Part shown: piece by piece, positions 25,093 to 42,715 of the stretch | How the letters are laid out: each line of letters starts with the position of its first letter | Position numbering within the stretch: position 1 is the stretch's first letter | Assembly: GCF_025024155.1 (NCBI RefSeq) | Contig: NW_026251828.1 | Location: 18,998-82,997 of the forward strand | Reading direction: 5' to 3' | Length of the DNA stretch: 64,000 nt | Source of the DNA: Gamsiella multidivaricata | Lineage: Eukaryota > Mortierellomycota > Mortierellomycetes > Mortierellales > Mortierellaceae | Translations under genes and position numbers: made by a program | Notes under the pieces: model-generated | Told to the model about the DNA's origin: nothing | Databases searched by the model: none | What the model saw: the letters and a program-made list of their open reading frames with translations, nothing else

Positions 25093-25359
25093 ACCTTCAC
25101 TTACGTGGATAAATAAATACAGCTTCATTCCGCCCATTATATTATTGTTGCTATGGTCGCCACTATGGATGCTTCTGCCACTGCACATCAGTGCCACTCT
25201 CAAGACGCACCAGCATCAGAGCTGAGCAATTTCAAAAGAAAGGGCCACGTTTTTTTCTGCCTATAAATGCTGCTGTCATTGCTTACCATCCATGATATCG
25301 ATACGAAACCCCTTCAGCTTCAAAGAAGGACAATAGCCCGCGCTCATGGTCTGGTGATG
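25093..25359. other. Spacer downstream of NTH1
   Basis: No gene is visible. It contains the presumed 3' UTR of the DNA glycosylase and an AT-rich stretch. Confidence 0.35.
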
Positions 25360-26510
25360 TGAGATCCTCGAGCCAGATCACAATTTACCATCAGCGTTTC
25401 AATGGTGGAACCTCGTCTCTGACACACGATCAGCATACCGAGCGAGCTCTGCTCTCTTCTACCACTCTTCAGGGGTATACAGGCGCGCGATCAGTTTGAG
25501 TCGCGTAACATAACTGCAGTTAAAACCATTTTTGGCGTAGATCTGCAGCTCGCATGTCCGAAGGCGCCCGCCGCAGCAGCCCTTGTTGATGTCCTCAGTG
25601 TTGGGGTTTATTGCTATAGAAGACACACCACCAATGACTAGCGTCCTCAACGGTGGGATCTGCTCGAACCGAGAGTGGGGCGCTGGGTGTGCAGACATTT
25701 GAACGAGGCCCGCACTCTATTGTCCACGTTCAGAGCACTGTTTGCAGTGTTGAGAGATCCCTACCTGCAAACTCTGCAGGCAATATGTCTCGAAGGACTA
25801 AGGATTCTAGTAAGGGTGAATGCTGGTATAACTCGAACTGGAATTGTACTGCCGCTCCAACGCCTGGCTTCAAGGGTTTCAGTCGGGAGATATGAAAGAC
25901 ATTGAAACCGCGTAGTTCACGTCGGCGAGTCGCTTGTCCGCTTAGCCAGGGCTCTTGAGCATTAGGCTGCCCTGGAATGCGCCATAGCCGATCGACATGG
26001 CCTCTATCGTTTGAACGAGCTTTTCAGAGCGCTATCGCTAATATGGAATGTTTCATCCAGTATGGCCTTGCTTTCTATCCGAGCGACAGTGTGGCTGCAG
26101 AGAGCATGGAGCAATTCTGCGTGCTCGTAGACGTTACAGAATCAAGCCTCGAAGCCATGACTGAACTCATGGGTGATAGTCTTCAGTACCCTGCCTTCGA
26201 TTCATTCAGATGCTGCCATCCATGCTTTCCAGAGCTGAATCAAGGCCACTGATGGATCTGTTTCTGTCAAAGAGCCTCGATTGGCAAGCTGCGTCTCCAC
26301 TTCAACCCAGGCGAAGATACTTCTGTCGAGCCACGCGATTCCAGGTCCTGTAGCACACGACATCGCCATAAGAGCTTGCCTCCATCGCCATCCATGAATG
26401 CAAGGGCATATATAAACTTTTGAAGACGACTGAGCGCTTGACAGGAGACGATGTGGCTGACCATTGAAGGGTCTTGGCAAGAGCTCGTATCCAGTGAGAT
26501 AGGGTTACCC
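25360..26510 (-). pseudogene. Possible F-box/leucine-rich-repeat gene relic
   Basis: Minus-strand frames read as protein-like but are broken by many stops and frame changes. Pieces include SHIVSCQALSRLQKFIYALA, a KLLWRCRVLQDLE segment, SEKLVQTIEAMSIGYGAF and, further on, IPPLRTLVIGG. The tryptophan/cysteine motif followed by leucine-patterned segments recalls the large F-box/LRR families of Mucoromycota, but I see no F-box and cannot prove the assignment. No splicing scheme I tried restored a long frame. Confidence 0.25.
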
Positions 26511-27630
26511 AAGGCATGGATCAGGTGCAGCCGCTGCGACTAAGCCAGCTGCGCAAGTTGTTCCGAACTAGGCTGGATTTAGTGATGGTGATGATAATAA
26601 ATAGTGCGGTGAGGACATTAGTGATTCTGGCTATGTCTGGTCCAGCTGCTTCTTAGGGCTGATTCGATGGCCTAGGATAGGTTACACACTCTCAGGCCAG
26701 GTCATCTTGCCCCAGGGACCTATCTGTGGCTCTGTCTTGTTTGTAATAACCGTATCAAGTGACTCATTTCAGGGTTGTGGCTCTGGCCGGTTTCAGCTTA
26801 AATCCTTAGTTTGAGCTGTGATAGCTACTGCTGCGGATATCGATGTTGCTATTGCTCTTACTGTTATTGATTTGACTTCTGTCGATACGGTGGTAGCGGT
26901 AGTTTGGACGGAGCGCATACAGACAGCGTGAGATGGAGCCGAGTAGAGAATGGAGGTAGCGACCTGAAGAGCGTAATGATTTCGTGTTTGAGCTGCAACA
27001 GGGTCTGCTCCACACACTCTGGCCGCCGAGAGTTGAGTGATGCTATATTGAAGCGGACTGACTCTGAAAGAGATTCGATGGGAGACCAACAAGAAAGTGG
27101 ATGCACGATGGGCGGGTGGATGATATGAACGAAAGGGTTGAGGATATGGCTGGGGTGTAAGACTTGGGAAGTGAGAAAGAGCCGGTTACAGAGTAGGGAG
27201 GGGACACGACATGACAGAGCAAAAACTTTATTGATTTTCACATTCATTGCCACCAAAACGCGTACTCCAACCCAGCGAAGCATGCGCTAAGGGCAAGGCG
27301 CCGTATCTGGCCCGAGGCGGAGTTTCAGAGCGTGTTCGGCGGTGAGTTTGGCCCACGTCGATCTTGTCCCTGGAGCAATCAGCAGCGATGAACGCTTTTT
27401 ATAGCACACGCGCACGTATCACATATCGCAACACACACGCAATAGACGATATCGCATACACACATGTAGAATGTGTATACATTATATATATCACATTCTG
27501 CACTTTTTCTTGGTCGTCTTCATATTCCTTTCACTTCTCCTCTGCCTCTTCCTGTGTCACACCACCGTCAGCGCCAGATCAGCTTCATTCATAGTCATTT
27601 CTTCGCATCTGAACACTCCCCTCCCTTTAC
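26511..27630. other. Gene-poor stretch before muskelin
   Basis: Open frames on the minus strand (about 26790-27280) have no recognisable family and no convincing codon structure. The right part becomes CT-rich and probably belongs to the muskelin promoter or 5' UTR. Confidence 0.35.
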
Positions 27631-27631
27631 C

Positions 27632-27690
27632 CGCTTTCATTCGCTTTCATTCGCTTTCATTCGCTTTCATTCGCTTTCATTCGCTTTCTT
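27632..27690 (+). repeat. Ten-base tandem repeat, unit CGCTTTCATT
   Basis: Five perfect copies and a sixth partial copy of a 10-bp unit lie upstream of muskelin, just before the hexamer repeat. The period equals about one helical turn. Confidence 0.95.
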
Positions 27691-27773
27691 CTATTTATCC
27701 TCTCAAGCGTGGCATTCCCTCAGACGATGATGCTCCATCCAGGGCCACACCTCCATCGCCAAGAGCACCCCCT

Positions 27774-28050
<277 letters not shown>

Positions 28051-28167
28051 AAAAGACCCGACTACAGCTCTAGTACCCATCATGGTACCCTTCACTGTTC
28101 CTCGTCATCCACCTCTGCAGCAGCAGCTAGCAAGAAGCAGGGGGACTATCTGACAGCATTGGCCATC

Positions 28168-33140
<4,973 letters not shown>

Positions 33141-33473
33141 AAGGATGGCCACTAAGGAACATTAGCTGTTTTCAGAGTTTCTTGTATAGTAATACTGATT
33201 GTTTTGGTAACATAAAAATGCTGGTAATCATTATGTAGAGTTCAAGAACTGAGTGTTCACGATGGCGCATCACCATCAATAGGGCGCAGCATCTCTAAAG
33301 ATATTGCGACTGCGCCCAAAAGAGTACCGCACAAGGCATGACTAAAGAGCATGAGCTAGATACACCACTCATCTTCTCTTTATTGCCTATTTTCTTTTTA
33401 CTTCAGCTGAGGACAAGAGCAAACCTGGTCATATTGCGAAAGGATTGCTGGGCCATATAACTTCGTGGTTTTT
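33141..33473. terminator. Convergent 3' region, muskelin and INTS4
   Basis: A 333-bp spacer lies between two convergent stops. It is AT-rich near both ends and should hold both polyadenylation regions. No gene is visible. Confidence 0.4.
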
Positions 33474-36400
33474 TTAATGCGAAAACATGGCGCGGCGTGA
33501 GACGTAATAACTGATGCCTTTGGAAATCTCGAGCGTACTCTGGTTCTGCTCCGGATTCAGTGAACTTGAAGCTGACGAAGCTGGGGATGTTTGATGCCTC
33601 ATCAAACCCGATCCGGCGCCTTCCTCAAACGATCGCTGTTGCATCGACACCGTTATGTGGTGCGAGTGCTGCTGAGAGCGTTGCTGCTGGGGCTGTCTTG
33701 CGGCGGGCTCCATCGAGGTTCCTGCCATAGACTGGGAATATTGCTTCTGTCGCTTTTCAGAGGCAATCCCTTCTGCAAATCGACAAATGAACTCGTCATG
33801 ACCTACCACATCCGACTGGAACGACCGCGCGACGGTTATCCGGAGCTCCGTCGGGGTCAGTCCCCAGGCAGCATCGGGGTAGATCTCGATCGATGTGCGG
33901 AGTCTGTAGGTACTTGTTCGAAAGATAGAATCATCATTGGCATCATCCGCCGTCTTTTCGTCTTCCAAATCCGTGAATCGAGTGTCGATGTCTCCATTTA
34001 TCAGAGTGAAATGGTCCAGCGGAGGGTAATAATGTCGCACCACGTTCTGCGGAAATGTCACCTGAACCGCAATTCCTGTTGTGTCTCGAACGTGTTGAAT
34101 AACGCCCTCGACGTTGACAAGAAACGGGAACGAGGGGTGGACATCCAAGGGATTGTCACGGTTCGGTAAGGGCTTCGTAATTTGTGCCCCAATTCTCTCG
34201 AGGTTGAGACAGTGGAAATTGATCTCCAAAGGCACAAATTTCTATAAAGGAAGAGCAAGCTGTTAGCCCCTGCATCTCACGCCGAGTGCAAACTGTGAAA
34301 ACGAGATGCATCCTCCGCGTACCACAATCCCGGACATCAGCATGATAATTTCTTGGGTGGATGGCGACTTGAATGCACGCAACATTGATATCCTGAGATC
34401 AAGAAGCATGTGTCTGTGCCTTTGAACGCGCTCATGATCGACTTCAGGTTGATCCATCTGCTGGAGTAGGTCTGTGATTCTCTTGATGGCCATCTGTAGC
34501 ATGGATTGCAAGTATTCTCGGGTCTGTCCATGCTCCCTGTCAATGGGCCACGTTGGTGAAGATGAAAGGGTGGCTACGCCTGCGGATGATATGCCTGTGC
34601 CTGCCTTTGTTTGAGCCATGCCAAAGAACCAGACCAGATTCGCAAGAACGCGAAAGTAGTTTATAGAAACTTTGGCCGTGGCATTGAGCCCTAGGAAGGT
34701 ATGGTCCATGTAATAGGATAGTCGAAACAGCTGTGCGGAAAGTGTGGGGGCTTGAATGACAAATGCAGGAGTGTCATGGCTGTCTTGGATTTGGATAAGA
34801 AGGTCACAGCACTCTAAAAATATGTCGGCAAACTCTGCATTCCGCCCTTGCTTTGCATGCACATTCACAATATAACGGAGGTCTCGTTGGCAAACCACAA
34901 TCTGCTGAAGGATCATTGCGCGGTGGTTACTAGCCGCATGACGTGTCCGCGGTTTCTGTTTACTCCCCCAGAGCGAGTAGATGCGATCGAGGTTGTTAAG
35001 GGCTCGTCCGTAGAATGACTCTGCGTCCTGCTCTGTTTGAACTCGCATGGCGGCGATGGTGGTAACATATGCCGAAGTAGAAGCGGAAGCAGACTCCGAG
35101 CGCCGAGAGTCTGAGTCCTCAACTTTCATACGATTTTCTGCGTCGTCTGCAATGGCCATCGTCAGCGCTGAAGCTAGGTCCTGCAAGGGCTGCGTTCCAG
35201 GACAAGGAATCTCCTAAGGATGGATCGTGGTTTAGGGATTAGCAATCTGCGCGCTATTTGCTTGCGTCATCGCACAATACCGATGAATCACCACCTACAG
35301 ATGGTTCAGGAAAACAGCTGGGATATTTGTCTCGGAGATAGATATAGTGCTTGTAGGTGTATTTTGGCAGCATTTGCAAGATCCGCGGGTTGGGGATAGC
35401 CGCATTAAAAATAAGAATAAGGTGACCGCCATCTAGATAATAGAAAAGCAAGAGATAGATCTGAGTATACAGATAGCTGAACCCTTTAAAAATACCCAAT
35501 CTAGGCAATTGACAACGTACACTGCATGCTCTCGACGTTTTCTTCGATCGGCAGATACATTTTGCTAAGATGCAGCATCTCGGAAACCATGGCCTCTAAT
35601 TTAGATTAAAAGCGCAATATTAAGCAACCGACGCTCAAAAGCCAAGGTAATCGAGACATACAAATGCCACTTACCGACAAATCCGCCATGGCGCCTTGCA
35701 ACCGCCTTGATACATTGATAAATCGACAGTTGGTCCTCCGGAAACCTCTTCATATTCGATTCGATGCTTGTCATGAACGAAGTCATGCCATCGGCGGTGG
35801 CCATCACTACAACCCTAAATAGTAAAATAGAACAGCATCAGGAATGTAAATTCCTAGTAGTTGAATTATACATGCATATTTCTAAGACACTTAGATTTCT
35901 CGAACATACTCAAGCATCCTTTGAGTGGACTCCCGCACATCGCGATCAGCGTCCTCTAGAACACCCAGAGCAATCTGAAGCTGCTCGGTATCGAATGTGA
36001 TGGGGGCCCTGCTCCCGATCCTGAAGAGACTTGTCAGAGCATTCAGGCGAACATAGTCGATTTCGTCCATAAACATGTCTAGTAATAGAGGACCTATTAG
36101 ACATCAATTCGTCGCACGTGGAAGATGACATGTACAACACAACATGAACGATTAGACCTCACGTACCAACCATATAGTCGAGAGCGAGAAGAGAAAACTC
36201 AGGGTTCTGCAAGCACAGCTCGCAAATAGAATCTAATTATCAATGAAGCATAGTAGGACGATCCATCGCGTGTTAGATGGGGCTATTAGTTCGCGAGTTA
36301 CGGCAGCGAGCACCGACGAATGCCTTACTGATGGCTGCATTTCGCACGTCCTGGTATTCGTCCTCAAGCCCATGAACAAACGCTCCACACGCTCCGGAAT

Positions 36401-38549
36401 CAAGCAAGCGGACTTCTTGTGCCGTCACATCCTGATCGCCCTCAGGAGTTGCAATCAATTTTGCCCTCTAGATAAAGAAAGACGAGAACTCATTAGCAAC
36501 AGCAAAAAGAGTGTTGAAGCATATTGCCTAAGGTGACGAGCGTATACCTGAGCCTGTTTCTGGGCTGGTCCAGCGGCAAGGTTTTTGGGCGCCACGTCCA
36601 TTCGAAGACGGGCCATAATCTTCTTGCTGAATGTCTGTGATAGGAACTTGTAGTCTACAGCCCTGAACTTGCCTAGGAGAGAACAGGCCTAAGGTTCAAT
36701 TTCCAGTGGTATTAGTGAGTGGAAGGTCATTTTTAGTCCCACTGCATGGCCGTGACATGACAATGGGTGAAGCATAGGAAAAGTTACCTTGGCTCGCACA
36801 GTAACGGAGCTGTCATTGACCATGTCGCAGATTCTAATAAAAGAGTCGTCGACTAAACGTGTGGCCTGTAGCTGAGAGGCGAACGGATTTTGCACAATCT
36901 GGTCCGGATATAGCTCGCTCAGAAGACTATGATTTATTAGGGTATGGGTAATTAGTCGATGATCAAAAGTTCGTTCCTTACGAGCACCTATGGTTAATTG
37001 TTCTATATGAAAGAAGGAGGCTTACTAGATAATGTCAAGTCCTTCCATGCGAACCTCCTGATAATCATCCTGAAGCGCCAGCACTGCGACATCGTACATC
37101 TCCAATGCAAGTTTGAATCCTTGTCGGTGGAGTTCCAGAAGCGCCTTGCATGCATTCTATTCAGGAACGAGAAAGTACTGCATAAGTATAGATACGATGT
37201 ATTGCGTTATAGTCAATTAACAGCGATTCTACACGTGTGCCTACCTTTCTCACTCGTGGTTCAGGGTCCGTCACATAATTTCTGACAATAAGCTGGATAT
37301 CGTGCTGAGAAAATGCTGGGTGCTGGCGCATGATCGGCATGACAGTAAGGTCGCACAACTTTACAAGCGGTGCAAGTTGCGCGACAAGTTGGAGGACTGC
37401 GGAACGAATTCTGTGGTGGCGATCCTTAAGCTCGGTGATGGATGTCGTAATAAGTGCCCGAATCGTGTTGATATCGGACATGTTACTCCGTGGTAGCCTA
37501 CCAATCTAACCAGCCATGTGAAATGTTACCTTAGCTCTGGCTATGAAGCAAGCAGACGGTATATGTAGTGTAGCAACGTTCAAATTCCAAAGGAAATACC
37601 TTGATGATGTATGATATCGCATCATAGACTTGAACCCGCACCTCCGTAGAGTCTGCTTGAAGCTATAGGTATGGGTGACCATGAGTAAGAACCGACAGCA
37701 AAGAGTGTGGTAAACCTGGTCGTCAATATTAGATCGATTTACACAAACCTGGTTTAACAAGTGTTCCACAGCGCTCCTCCCATTAACAGCGGTTGCTTCT
37801 AATATGTTTTGGATAACTTGGATAAGGAGAATCTATGAAGATCAAGACAAAAGTTATGGATGTGATCCAGCATTATCCGCGCAATTTTTCAACGTAACAA
37901 ACTGCGAGGTGTTTGTCGTGTACTTTTGCTCCTTTGTCATTTTCCGTGTAGAGCATGCGCTGCGCTATTTCCATGAATTGTGTATGCTGCGAATTCGTGA
38001 GCCCAGATAGTCGGTTGAGAAGTAACTTGAGGGCCTAAACATATCAACGAAACATATCTGTTAATGAACCGTTCTGAAAAGTCGGTGTAAGCGTGAGAGC
38101 TGACAGTGAAAGGACGATCATATCTCCGTGGCAATACCTTTATCCTGGTGTGCGTAGCCTTGGAATCTAACGCTAGAAGCAGGCCCTGTGTGAGATTAAT
38201 AAGTAGAGATGTCAAGACGCCGGTGAGTTGGCTTTCTGCGGTCTTTAGAACGATGCCGCGCGAAGGATTATGTACACATTCCTACCTCGATGGTTTCTTC
38301 TTCTTCCAGATCAATTGCTCCGTCAACATCCTCATCATTGTCCGTGTCTTCTTCTGGACTTCCAGTGTACTCTCGGCCTACGGCGTGGCTGTCATCAACG
38401 ACCATATCATCTTGATTTCTAGAGCGTTGAAGGGCGAGCACGGGTTCCTGTTGGACGACAGTGATAGACCCGTCAGTGATGTCAGCGTGTTGTCGTGCAT
38501 GCTTTCCGCGGCCCGCTTCCTGTGCGGCATCTCGGGCGCTACGCTTCAT
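33474..38549 (-). CDS. INTS4: Integrator complex subunit 4
   Basis: INTS4 is the HEAT-repeat scaffold of the Integrator cleavage module (INTS4-INTS9-INTS11), which processes snRNA 3' ends and attenuates RNA polymerase II transcripts. I assemble 17 exons: 38286-38549, 38138-38242, 37924-38034, 37749-37832, 37600-37662, 37245-37505, 37026-37156, 36788-36926, 36548-36688, 36329-36467, 36167-36232, 35910-36078, 35675-35814, 35521-35595, 35299-35432, 34323-35213, 33474-34241. They give 1226 residues. Family signatures include DSGACGAFVHGLEDEYQDVR, RLVDDSFIRICDMVNDSS, GVLEDADRDVRE and YKHYIYLRD. The C-terminal beta-sandwich half follows (DNPLDVHPSFPFLVNVEGVI ... WGLTPTELRITVARS). The acidic N-terminal exon and its first intron (43 nt) are the least certain part. 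Head-to-head with the SRR1-like gene. Confidence 0.9.
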
Positions 38550-38695
38550 GTTGTGTAATGTACAAGTGAGATGACGTTCTTTGGTTTGAGCGCGACTTAA
38601 GTCTTTTATGTGGCTGAGCAAGGTCTTCGTTGAGACGGTGTCCTTGACAGCTCATCGTTCAATGCTTAGATCAGATCAGACGAATCGCAAAAACG
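38550..38695. promoter_or_regulatory. Compact bidirectional promoter, INTS4 and SRR1-like gene
   Basis: The two divergent ATG codons are separated by 146 bp, so the promoters must overlap. No specific motif is claimed. Confidence 0.45.
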
Positions 38696-40097
38696 ATGGC
38701 GGCATTCAAGGATCTTACCAAGGGAACTCCAGTTCTCCCCTTGGGTACAGGTTCGACATTTTCAGCAAAGAACCTAGTACAGGAGCCAGCTGAGGAACCG
38801 TTTATCCTTGTCAGGGGCAAAAGTAATGGTCGAAAATGGGAGTCAGCAACAACTATTCGAACATTGCCTCAGAGTCGCGCTATTTCTGAATGGATTGAAA
38901 AAAAAGAAGTGGGGAGCCTTCCTGGATGGACGACAACGCGGAAACCAAGGAAGCCCAAGAAGAACAGTCAGCGCGCCATGATGGGGCGGGGAGCATTCGA
39001 TCAAGAGGAACGGACAATTGAATGGGGCATAATCATGCTGGAGGACAAAGTCATGACCCTCAAACAATCCAAGTTTTATTCGGCGTTTCATGGTATGGAT
39101 TTGCTGTTGACCAGCGTCATGTTCGAATGATGTCTCTATGCTTGTGACTCTAACCTACTGATCTGCCATATAGAATTGACGCAATTGACCCTTTGCCCTC
39201 CTTGCAAAAAGCAGCATAAGCACATTATGGACTCGACAATGCAGCTCCATCCACGCACAGCGGCCGACCAGACACTGGAGCCAGTGGACCTGAGTCATGA
39301 ACCAGAGGCAGGAAACGCAACGAGTCAGGAGATAGGCGCCGAGGTTTGTGCCCAGCGGGAAAAGATCGTGGACATTATCTGCTATGGCATTGGATCGGTG
39401 GAGTCCTCCCGCAACTCGCAGTTTCAAATAGCCTTGGCCCTCTGTCTGAAAGATATACTGCGGGTAATCTTCACAACAGGGTCGCGCGTGGAATGCATAA
39501 TTGTCGTTGTCTGTTCGAAGACTGACCAATGCATTGATGCGATCCACTTTTAGCTATCAGGGACGATGTCGATATTTGATCCTGTCATGACCGAGTATGA
39601 CAAACAGCTGGCAGAAAAGCTAGGTCTCCATGTTCTAAAGGCCAATGATCAAGCAAACCAGGTCCTCAGTGCTCGGACCTTACTTTACATGCCTCACTGT
39701 CCCAAGGGCCTGTATTCTCATGTGCTTGAGGCGAATTGGTCTCGGAAGCACCTAGACAACATGGTGATCCTCGGCAACCGTTTCACCATGTATGATGAGA
39801 GGTAACTTCGATAATATCGCTGAACCATTATATGCTACGGCTTCATTCAACGATAGGTGGGACTAATATTCACGTAACTGCGATTACGGCTGTATCAGTC
39901 CTTCTTTCAGACAGTTTGCCAAGCAGGCACCGTTCATCCTCCCAGCGCTCACCATCGCGACTGTTCATGGTTTGCCAGAGACCAAGTTTGAGGATAACAC
40001 AGTATTCAACGATCTTGCCTTCCACTGCTTTCCTGCAGATAAAATCCTGCCAGACGTGGATGTACAAGGCCGCGAAGTCGATCCTGAGCTCTTATAG
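38696..40097 (+). CDS. SRR1-domain protein (Ber1/SRR1-like)
   Basis: SRR1 was first described in Arabidopsis light/clock signalling; the yeast relative Ber1 is linked to tubulin function. The molecular role is unknown. Exons 38696-39092, 39174-39463, 39554-39801 and 39911-40097 join in phase to 373 residues. The SRR1 signature is clear: IICYGIGSVESSRNSQFQIA, then SIFDPVMTEYDKQLAEKLGL, then LLYMPHCPKGLYSHVLEANW and MVILGNRF. The N-terminal 130 residues include a basic RKPRKPKK patch. The stop is only 153 bp from the left end of the nested transposons. Confidence 0.88.
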
Positions 40098-40249
40098 TTA
40101 TCCACTTGTAATAAAGACAAAAGAAAAAGACGCGTAGTGTGCACATAGTGTTCGCAATATAATTTCCTTTCTGTCAAATATAGGCATGAAACTTGACTAT
40201 TGATCTGAATGCAGAAAGATGAACTCTAAGAGCGAAAGCCATATATGTA

Positions 40250-40392
40250 CAGTCGAATCTGGTTTTTGTCATCATTTTGATAGTGAAATCGATGATAAAA
40301 GTTAATTCGAACATTTGAATTGACCCCCACAAAAAGAATACTGTAAAACGGAAAAGTATATAGTGTCCGTGACATTGACGCCAGCCACGCCT
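40250..40392 (+). repeat. Left arm of outer inverted repeat
   Basis: Complement of 42716-42858, equal in length (143 bp) with a few mismatches. Confidence 0.88.
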
Positions 40393-40472
40393 CATCATGC
40401 TAGTCAAAAAAAATACTTTCATTCACCCACACGCCTCTTCATGTCAACAAACATCCTCAATAAAAGACCCTA

Positions 40473-40558
40473 CACTCCTTTTTGCGAAAAGGCCCAATTT
40501 TCATAGTAAATGTGGGCCTTTTCGCACTGAATTGAAAATATAAGGGGTGTTATTCAGT
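40473..40558 (+). repeat. Left terminal inverted repeat of pogo-type element
   Basis: Matches the complement of 42614-42699 over 86 bp with no mismatch seen by eye. Confidence 0.92.
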
Positions 40559-40653
40559 CCACATGGCACCTGACCTTACCTTATATCCTCGCAAAGATAT
40601 GTCATGCTTACAACATGCAATCACTCTGTCACTTTTCCCTCTCACTTTTCCAT

Positions 40654-42589
40654 ATGCCAAAAAACAAGACACCTCGTATTATAACCGATACGCGTCCACG
40701 GGGCTCCCCCCTCTCAGACATCACATCTATGGTCAACCAGCTCAAGAATGGCACCTCGGCACTACCAGAGGAAGCGCAGGTGCTGGACTACTACTCACTG
40801 TTGGCTAAAGCTCGGGCTAGCACTGACCAAGTCGTCGATCAACAACCTCAAAAACCTGCCGATCCGAAACGCCGTAGTGGTGGGAGAGGTGGAGGATGTA
40901 GTCTAAGGCATCGGATGGAGTTGGTCGAGATCTTTCGCTACCTCAAGAGGACTGATGTGAAGGTCACAGCTGGCAATTTTCACCAGTTCGTACACCGCCC
41001 CGTCTATAGGAAGTCGATCGCGCAGTGGGACAAGGACTTTGACAAGATTCGGTTTGATGTGGCGCATGGTCGAGGCGACAAATGCATACTCTCCAGCAAT
41101 CCAGTCGACTTGATACGACACATAATGGACAAGACTGTCCTTGGGTGGCTACTAGAGGTTCGGAAGAGCAACGGCGTTGTCAGTGGTCTACAGCTCCAAG
41201 TCGCAGCCGATTCCGTTCTTCACATTCTTGCGGACGACATTGCGGACGATATTGGTGACTTCAATGATATCCCTCATGGTCGCACCATCTCTTTTACGAC
41301 ATCGTGGCGTTCGAGGATGACGCAGGAGTACGGTGTCGCCTACTGCAGTCTCAGAGGAGAAGCGGGATCTGTCGACAAAGATGCCATCGCAGAAAGGATG
41401 AACGAGATCCGCAACATATGCGCTGACTTTAAGCCCGACGACATCTACAATTGCGATGAGACTGACATGTACCTCAGGGAGCTCTCCACTCACTCGTACA
41501 CTACGGCGGAGTTCAAGAGTGGTGCCAAACCAGAGCGGGGGAAATCTCGCGTGTCGATTCTCTTCTGTCTCAACGCCTCTGGATCTTCGCTTGACCGTGC
41601 AGACGTAACGGCTTTGAGGCCGCAAGTTCTTGGTAAGGATACAAAAACTCCGTGTTTTGTACTAAATTTAATAGAGGACTTATTTAACATGAAAAGGAAC
41701 TAATGATTATGTCTAATTGCTTGATATTGTAGGCGAGCACCTTGCTCGAGGTATCCGACCATTGCCTGAGGTCCCTATTGCCTCGATGAGACATGAAAAG
41801 GGATACATGACCCTGGATCTTTTCAAGCAATGGCTTCATTCGCTCGACGAGAGCCTCACCAACAAGTGTCTTCTGCTTATCGACTCATGTGGAGCACACG
41901 GCAAGTCTGGAGGCAAGGACCCACTTGCAGGAGAGATATGGAAGCATCTTCGGGTTGAGCGCCTGCCTGCCAATTCGACATCCGTTACCCAACCTTTGGA
42001 CGCAGGAATAATTAGCGCATTTAAACGACACTACCTCGAGATGCTCAGCAACAAATCAGTTACAAAGGAGTATGCCACTGGGGAGAAGATATCCAACGGC
42101 GATGCATGGTCACTTATTCCGTACGCGTGGTCGCATGTCAAGGCCTTGACGGTGAGGCATTGTTTTTGCAAAGTCGGCGTTCTTTCAAAGGCGCAAGTTG
42201 ATAAGCTGGAGCAAGAATCAGTGTATGTGAAGGAGCGATCACCACTGTATCCACCTGTGGAGGACACGGATGCAAGTCAGGCCAGGCGACGCTATGTACG
42301 ATTGATTGCTTCGGTCATGGACGAGGACAAGATTCAGTTTTCCCTTGACAAGAACCAAAAGGACGCACAGGATTTGGCAGAGGAGATCAAGCAGAAGATG
42401 TGCAAGAAAATCGCCAAGAGGTACGGCTCGCGAGAGAGGAGTTCTTCCATCGAGCGTGATGCTGTCGAGTCGTTCAAGTCTAAGGAAGGAGAGACTTTGA
42501 AGACCAAGGTGTTCGAGATGCTTAGAGACAATAATGCGAGCCACCGAAAAGCAGCGCGATGTGTGATTCGTGTGCTTGGTGATCCGTAA
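40654..42589 (+). CDS. Pogo/CENP-B-type DDE transposase
   Basis: The enzyme should excise and insert the surrounding element at TA sites. Exons 40654-41632 and 41733-42589 give 611 residues; the 100-nt intron keeps phase and joins RPQVLG to EHLARGIRPLP. The basic N-terminal half holds a helix-turn-helix-like DNA-binding region (about residues 90-160, SLRHRMELVEIFRYLKRTDV). The DDE_1 catalytic residues are visible: DIYNCDETDMYL, CLLLIDSCGAHGK and VTQPLDAGIISAFKRHYLEM, giving a DDD triad as in pogo elements. The C-terminus is charged and coiled. No internal stop interrupts it, so it may still be active. An upstream ATG at 40615 would add 13 residues. The first domain is unusually divergent from standard CENP-B HTH domains. 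Confidence 0.88.
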
Positions 42590-42613
42590 ATCCTAGCAAA
42601 ATAGTCACAGAAC

Positions 42614-42699
42614 ACTGAATAACACCCCTTATATTTTCAATTCAGTGCGAAAAGGCCCACATTTACTATGAAAATTGGGCCTTTTCGCAAAAAGGAGTG
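42614..42699 (-). repeat. Right terminal inverted repeat of pogo-type element
   Basis: Complement of 40473-40558. Ends GGAGTG followed by the TA duplication. Confidence 0.92.
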
Positions 42700-42715
42700 T
42701 AGTCCTTTGTGGAGA

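Larger units (their letters stand above)
40473..42699 (+). mobile_element. Pogo-type DNA transposon, 2227 bp, apparently complete
   Basis: The element begins CACTCCTTTTTGCG and ends with the exact complement. It has 86-bp terminal inverted repeats and is flanked by TA on both sides (40471-40472 and 42700-42701), the target duplication expected of Tc1/mariner/pogo elements. Each terminal repeat itself holds a 14-bp inverted pair (TGCGAAAAGGCCCA and its complement, 16 bp apart), so each end can fold into a hairpin. Inside is one intact transposase gene. It lies within the outer element. Confidence 0.92.

Noticed and set aside
40174..40422. A protein-like frame that is repeated at 42668-43003 on the other strand
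   Set aside because: The similarity is explained by the outer inverted repeat itself, not by a duplicated coding sequence.
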